Source of the DNA: Chloroflexota bacterium | Lineage (GTDB): Bacteria > Chloroflexota > Anaerolineae > Aggregatilineales > Phototrophicaceae | Direction: 5' to 3' | Length of the DNA: 64,000 bases | Assembly (NCBI GenBank): GCA_026706395.1 | Contig: JAPOYU010000134.1 | Coordinates: forward strand, 1-64,000 | Shown here: positions 61,602-64,000 of the stretch, piece by piece | Numbering within the stretch: the first letter of the stretch is position 1 | Layout: every line of letters starts with the position of its first letter | Notes under the pieces: generated by a model | The model's input: only the letters and a program-made list of their open reading frames with translations | Database searches by the model: none | Told to the model about the DNA's origin: nothing | Position numbers and translations under genes: made by a program

Positions 61602-62590
61602 TGTTCGAACTGGTTTTTCTGGGCACATCAGCCTCGGCGCCCTCGATATACCGCGGGCTGCCGGCGCTAGCGGTCCTGGCCGGCGAGCAGCGCTTCCTGG
61701 TTGACTGCGGCGAAGGCACACAGCGGCAGATACTGCGCAGCGGCATCGGCTTCAGGCGCCTTAACCACGTTTTCCTCACACATGCGCATCTGGACCACAT
61801 TCTAGGCTTGGGCGGCTTGCTTTCGACTTACGGCCGCTGGGAGGCGCTGGAAGAAATCCACATATGGGGCGGTCTGCCCGCAATCGAACGAGTACAGAAT
61901 CTGGTCTATCAGGTCATCTTCCGCCGTGAGACGCCGCCGGTCCCCATTTATTTCTATCGCGCCCTGCCGGACAAGATCTTGTTTGAAGGGCGGAAGTTTT
62001 CGGTGCGCGCATTCCCGGTGTCACATCGCGGTCGTGAATGTTACGGCTATATCTTAGAGGAAGACTCGCGCCGCCCCTTCCTGGCGGATAAAGCCGAAGC
62101 GCTCGGTCTGCCGTCGGGGCCTGAACGCAGCCGGCTCGTCAACGGCGAGACGATCGTGCTTAAAGACGGACGCGCCGTGCATCCGGATGACGTCCTCGGT
62201 CCAACGATCCGCGGGACCAAGGTAGTTATTACCGGCGACCTGTCGCGCACGGACGATATCCATGAAGCCGTGCAGGATGCTGATGCCCTGGTCATCGAAG
62301 CGACATATCTCGACCGGGATGCCGATATCGCCAGACAGGTAGGCCACATTACAGCGCGACAGGCGGCCGAGCTCGCGCGCGATTGTGGTGTGAAATATCT
62401 CTTCCTGACGCACGTCTCACGGCGCTATCGCGAATTCGAAGTGATTGACGAAGCTCGCAAGTATTTCCCCAATTCCTATGTCCCGCGCGATCTCGATCAC
62501 TTCGCTGTATTCCGCGACAAGCCGCCGCAAAAGCTTCGGCGCGATTTCACTGAAAAGGAAGAAGATGACTTGCCAGAGAGGGGAGAATGA
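61598..62590 (+). CDS. rnz: ribonuclease Z (tRNase Z family)
   Basis: A 330-residue metallo-beta-lactamase-fold nuclease. FLGTSASAPSIYRG, VDCGEGTQRQI, the metal motif FLTHAHLDHILGLGGLLST, VSHRGRECYGYI, PTIRGTKVVITGDL and the late ATYLDRDADIARQVGHITARQAAELA and FLTHVSRRY strings identify tRNase Z, which trims the 3' trailer of tRNA precursors. Length is usual. ATG 61598 overlaps the GT39-like stop, with a second ATG three bases later. Downstream the methyltransferase start overlaps its stop. Confidence 0.92.
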   Translation: MMFELVFLGTSASAPSIYRGLPALAVLAGEQRFLVDCGEGTQRQILRSGIGFRRLNHVFLTHAHLDHILGLGGLLSTYGRWEALEEIHIWGGLPAIERVQNLVYQVIFRRETPPVPIYFYRALPDKILFEGRKFSVRAFPVSHRGRECYGYILEEDSRRPFLADKAEALGLPSGPERSRLVNGETIVLKDGRAVHPDDVLGPTIRGTKVVITGDLSRTDDIHEAVQDADALVIEATYLDRDADIARQVGHITARQAAELARDCGVKYLFLTHVSRRYREFEVIDEARKYFPNSYVPRDLDHFAVFRDKPPQKLRRDFTEKEEDDLPERGE

Positions 62591-63234
62591 ATATGGATAG
62601 TGACCTGGCGGGGCGCTTAAATCAGTATGTGAATGATCTCTTCGTTTGCGAAGATGAAGTTCTGCGATTTGTTCGCCAGCAGACCGAAGCGCACGGTCTG
62701 CCCCTGATTAACTTGGAGCCGAATGAAGCGCGGCTGCTTCAATTGATCGTCAGGCTCTGCGGCGCCGAGCGCGTCATCGAAATCGGCGCCCTGGCTGGTT
62801 ATAGCGGCATCTGGATCGCGCGCGCTTTGCCCGCTGACGGCAGACTGATCACGATCGAAGTCAGCAGCGTCCATGCCAACCTGGCGCGGGCGCATTTCCA
62901 GCGAGCCGGTCTCGCCGACAAAGTGACCGTCTGGCAGGGCGCTGCTATGGAGGTTCTGCCAAAGCTGGCGGCGGATGCGCCCTACGACCTCATGTTTGTT
63001 GATGCCGACAAGGTCAGTTATCCACACTATCTGGAGTGGGCGGCGGCCAACCTGCGAGCGGGCGGGGCGGTGGTGGCGGATAATGCCTTTTGGCAGGGAA
63101 ATGTGCTCAATCCCACAAGCGAGGATGACCACGGCATGGTCGCCTTCAATCGAGCGCTGGCGGAACACTCGCAGTTTGAAGGCACGATCATCGAGGTCGG
63201 CGATGGGATGGCGCTGGGCGTGAAAACAAGCTGA
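62587..63234 (+). CDS. SAM-dependent O-methyltransferase, caffeoyl-CoA type
   Basis: A 215-residue class I methyltransferase of the OMT family 3 group. It has ERVIEIGALAGYSGIWIARALP (SAM-binding loop with the second glycine-rich position changed), ITIEVSSVHANLARAHF, YDLMFVDADKVSYPHYLEWA and AGGAVVADNAFWQGNV with the metal-binding Asp and Asn. The family uses divalent metal to methylate catechols or RNA-related and small acceptors; the substrate here is unknown. ATG 62587 overlaps the rnz stop (ATGA); ATG 62593 is an alternative. Confidence 0.88.
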   Translation: MNMDSDLAGRLNQYVNDLFVCEDEVLRFVRQQTEAHGLPLINLEPNEARLLQLIVRLCGAERVIEIGALAGYSGIWIARALPADGRLITIEVSSVHANLARAHFQRAGLADKVTVWQGAAMEVLPKLAADAPYDLMFVDADKVSYPHYLEWAAANLRAGGAVVADNAFWQGNVLNPTSEDDHGMVAFNRALAEHSQFEGTIIEVGDGMALGVKTS

Positions 63235-63243
63235 CATACAAGT

Positions 63244-63267
63244 CCCTCCCTCTTGATGGCGGGAGGG
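63244..63267. terminator. hairpin between convergent genes, probable bidirectional stop
   Basis: CCCTCCC (63244-63250) and GGGAGGG (63261-63267) pair with a ten-base loop. T tracts are short, so it may equally be a copy of the dispersed intergenic element at 14258-14283, which has the same build. Confidence 0.5.
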
Positions 63268-63282
63268 ATTTAGGGTGGGGGG

Positions 63283-64000
63283 TCAGGTTATTCCGCCGAT
63301 ATCTATCATCCCCTCGCCATAAGCGCGCCCTGCTTCGATCACGATTGGCGCGGAAACATCGACCGTCGCCAGCAGGTCGTACGTGGTCGCGCCGGTGACG
63401 CGAACGGGAACGATCTCCCCGATTGGCAGCTCCCCCTCGACCAGGACGTAGCCGTCGATTTCGGGCGCGTCGCGGTAGCTGCGGCCGAGGCTGATGACAT
63501 CGCCCGTTTCCGCGCCGCTTTCGTCTTCGCCCATGCCATGTCCCTCAACCAGAATATCGAGCGTCTTGCCCACCAGCGCCTGATTCTTCTTCAGGCTGAT
63601 CGCGCTCTGCAGTTCCATCAGCCGCTCATATCGCTCTTGCTTGATCTCATCGTCGACATGGTTGGGCAGGGTCGCGCTCGGCGTGCCCAACTCGAAGCTG
63701 TATTGGAAAGCGCCGACGCGGTCAAATTTCAGGTCGCCTACCATTTTCAGCAGACCGGCAAACTCATCCTCGGTTTCGCCCGGGTAGCCGACGATGAAGG
63801 TACTGCGCACGGCCAGCTCCGGCATCAACTCGCGCAGCTTGCCGATGGTCTCGTAAACCCATTCCACCTTGGCCGGGCGTCTCATCCGTTTCAGCGTCTC
63901 GCGGTGGCCGTGCTGCAGCGGGATATCAAGGTAGGGCAGCACTTGCTCGTGCCGCGCCATCGTCTCCATCAGCCGTGGCGTCACGTAACCGGGATAGGCG
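63283..64000 (-). CDS. rimO: ribosomal protein S12 methylthiotransferase RimO (C-terminal part, 5' end outside window)
   Basis: The reading frame runs off the right edge; 239 codons of the C-terminal part are seen. PYLDIPLQHGHRETLKRMRRP is the RimO form of the radical-SAM domain, followed by RSTFIVGYPGETEDEF and FQYSFELGTPSATLPNHVDDEIKQERYERLM, then a C-terminal TRAM-like domain (SLGRSYRDAPEIDGYVLV, GEIVPVRVTGATTYDLLA). RimO adds a methylthio group to an aspartate of ribosomal protein S12. The PLQH string separates it from MiaB. The iron-sulphur part lies beyond the window. Confidence 0.92.
   Translation of the reverse strand, partial: AYPGYVTPRLMETMARHEQVLPYLDIPLQHGHRETLKRMRRPAKVEWVYETIGKLRELMPELAVRSTFIVGYPGETEDEFAGLLKMVGDLKFDRVGAFQYSFELGTPSATLPNHVDDEIKQERYERLMELQSAISLKKNQALVGKTLDILVEGHGMGEDESGAETGDVISLGRSYRDAPEIDGYVLVEGELPIGEIVPVRVTGATTYDLLATVDVSAPIVIEAGRAYGEGMIDIGGIT

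Overview
The window looks like a chromosomal segment of a Chloroflexota bacterium (Anaerolineae-like). This is inferred from gene content, not from a marker tree: many GT39-like membrane proteins carrying extracytoplasmic C-terminal modules, a liv-type uptake operon interleaved with acyl-CoA ligases, cellulase-like proteins with Thr/Pro linkers, a PucC-type MFS carrier, and a T-box in front of pheS. No rRNA, tRNA, CRISPR array, transposase or phage gene was seen. Most of the sequence is GC-rich. The two leftmost GT39-like genes are visibly richer in A/T.

Layout. 1-8874: three tandem GT39-like genes on + and a convergent fourth protein with another membrane part but the same C-terminal modules. 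9047-11557: secreted S41 peptidase. 11618-21437 (minus): livG, acyl-CoA synthetase, livH, livM, livK, livF and a PaaK-like ligase, a probable carboxylate uptake and CoA-activation operon. 21578-26933: lipase-like hydrolase, HIT protein, a P-loop kinase, a DtxR regulator, a YbjN-like protein next to a protease-fold protein lacking catalytic residues, and RidA. 26937-31427: hydantoinase A and B subunits with an Hsp20 gene on the opposite strand between them. 31692-36858: thiamine pyrophosphokinase, DUF402, UspA, PucC-like carrier, FabI, 2-hydroxyacid dehydrogenase. 36870-53011 (minus): glycerate kinase, proB, Uma2, proA, three GT39-like genes, then a T-box leader followed by pheS, another GT39-like gene and pheT. 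53165-59388 (+): KDPG-type aldolase and three cellulase-like proteins. 59514-63234 (+): a GT39-like gene, rnz and an O-methyltransferase in an overlapping operon. The window ends inside a minus-strand rimO.

The most unusual content is the GT39-like family. Eight proteins share an extracytoplasmic region with a cysteine pair exactly 20 residues apart, followed by a beta-rich terminal module. They occur as tandem duplications with duplicated upstream blocks, one carries a different membrane domain, and some sit inside proline and phenylalanyl-tRNA synthetase gene sets (one overlapping proA by four bases, one between pheS and pheT downstream of a Phe T-box). The substrate and product are unknown; envelope or exopolysaccharide glycosylation is the natural guess from the family and from the cellulase-like neighbours.
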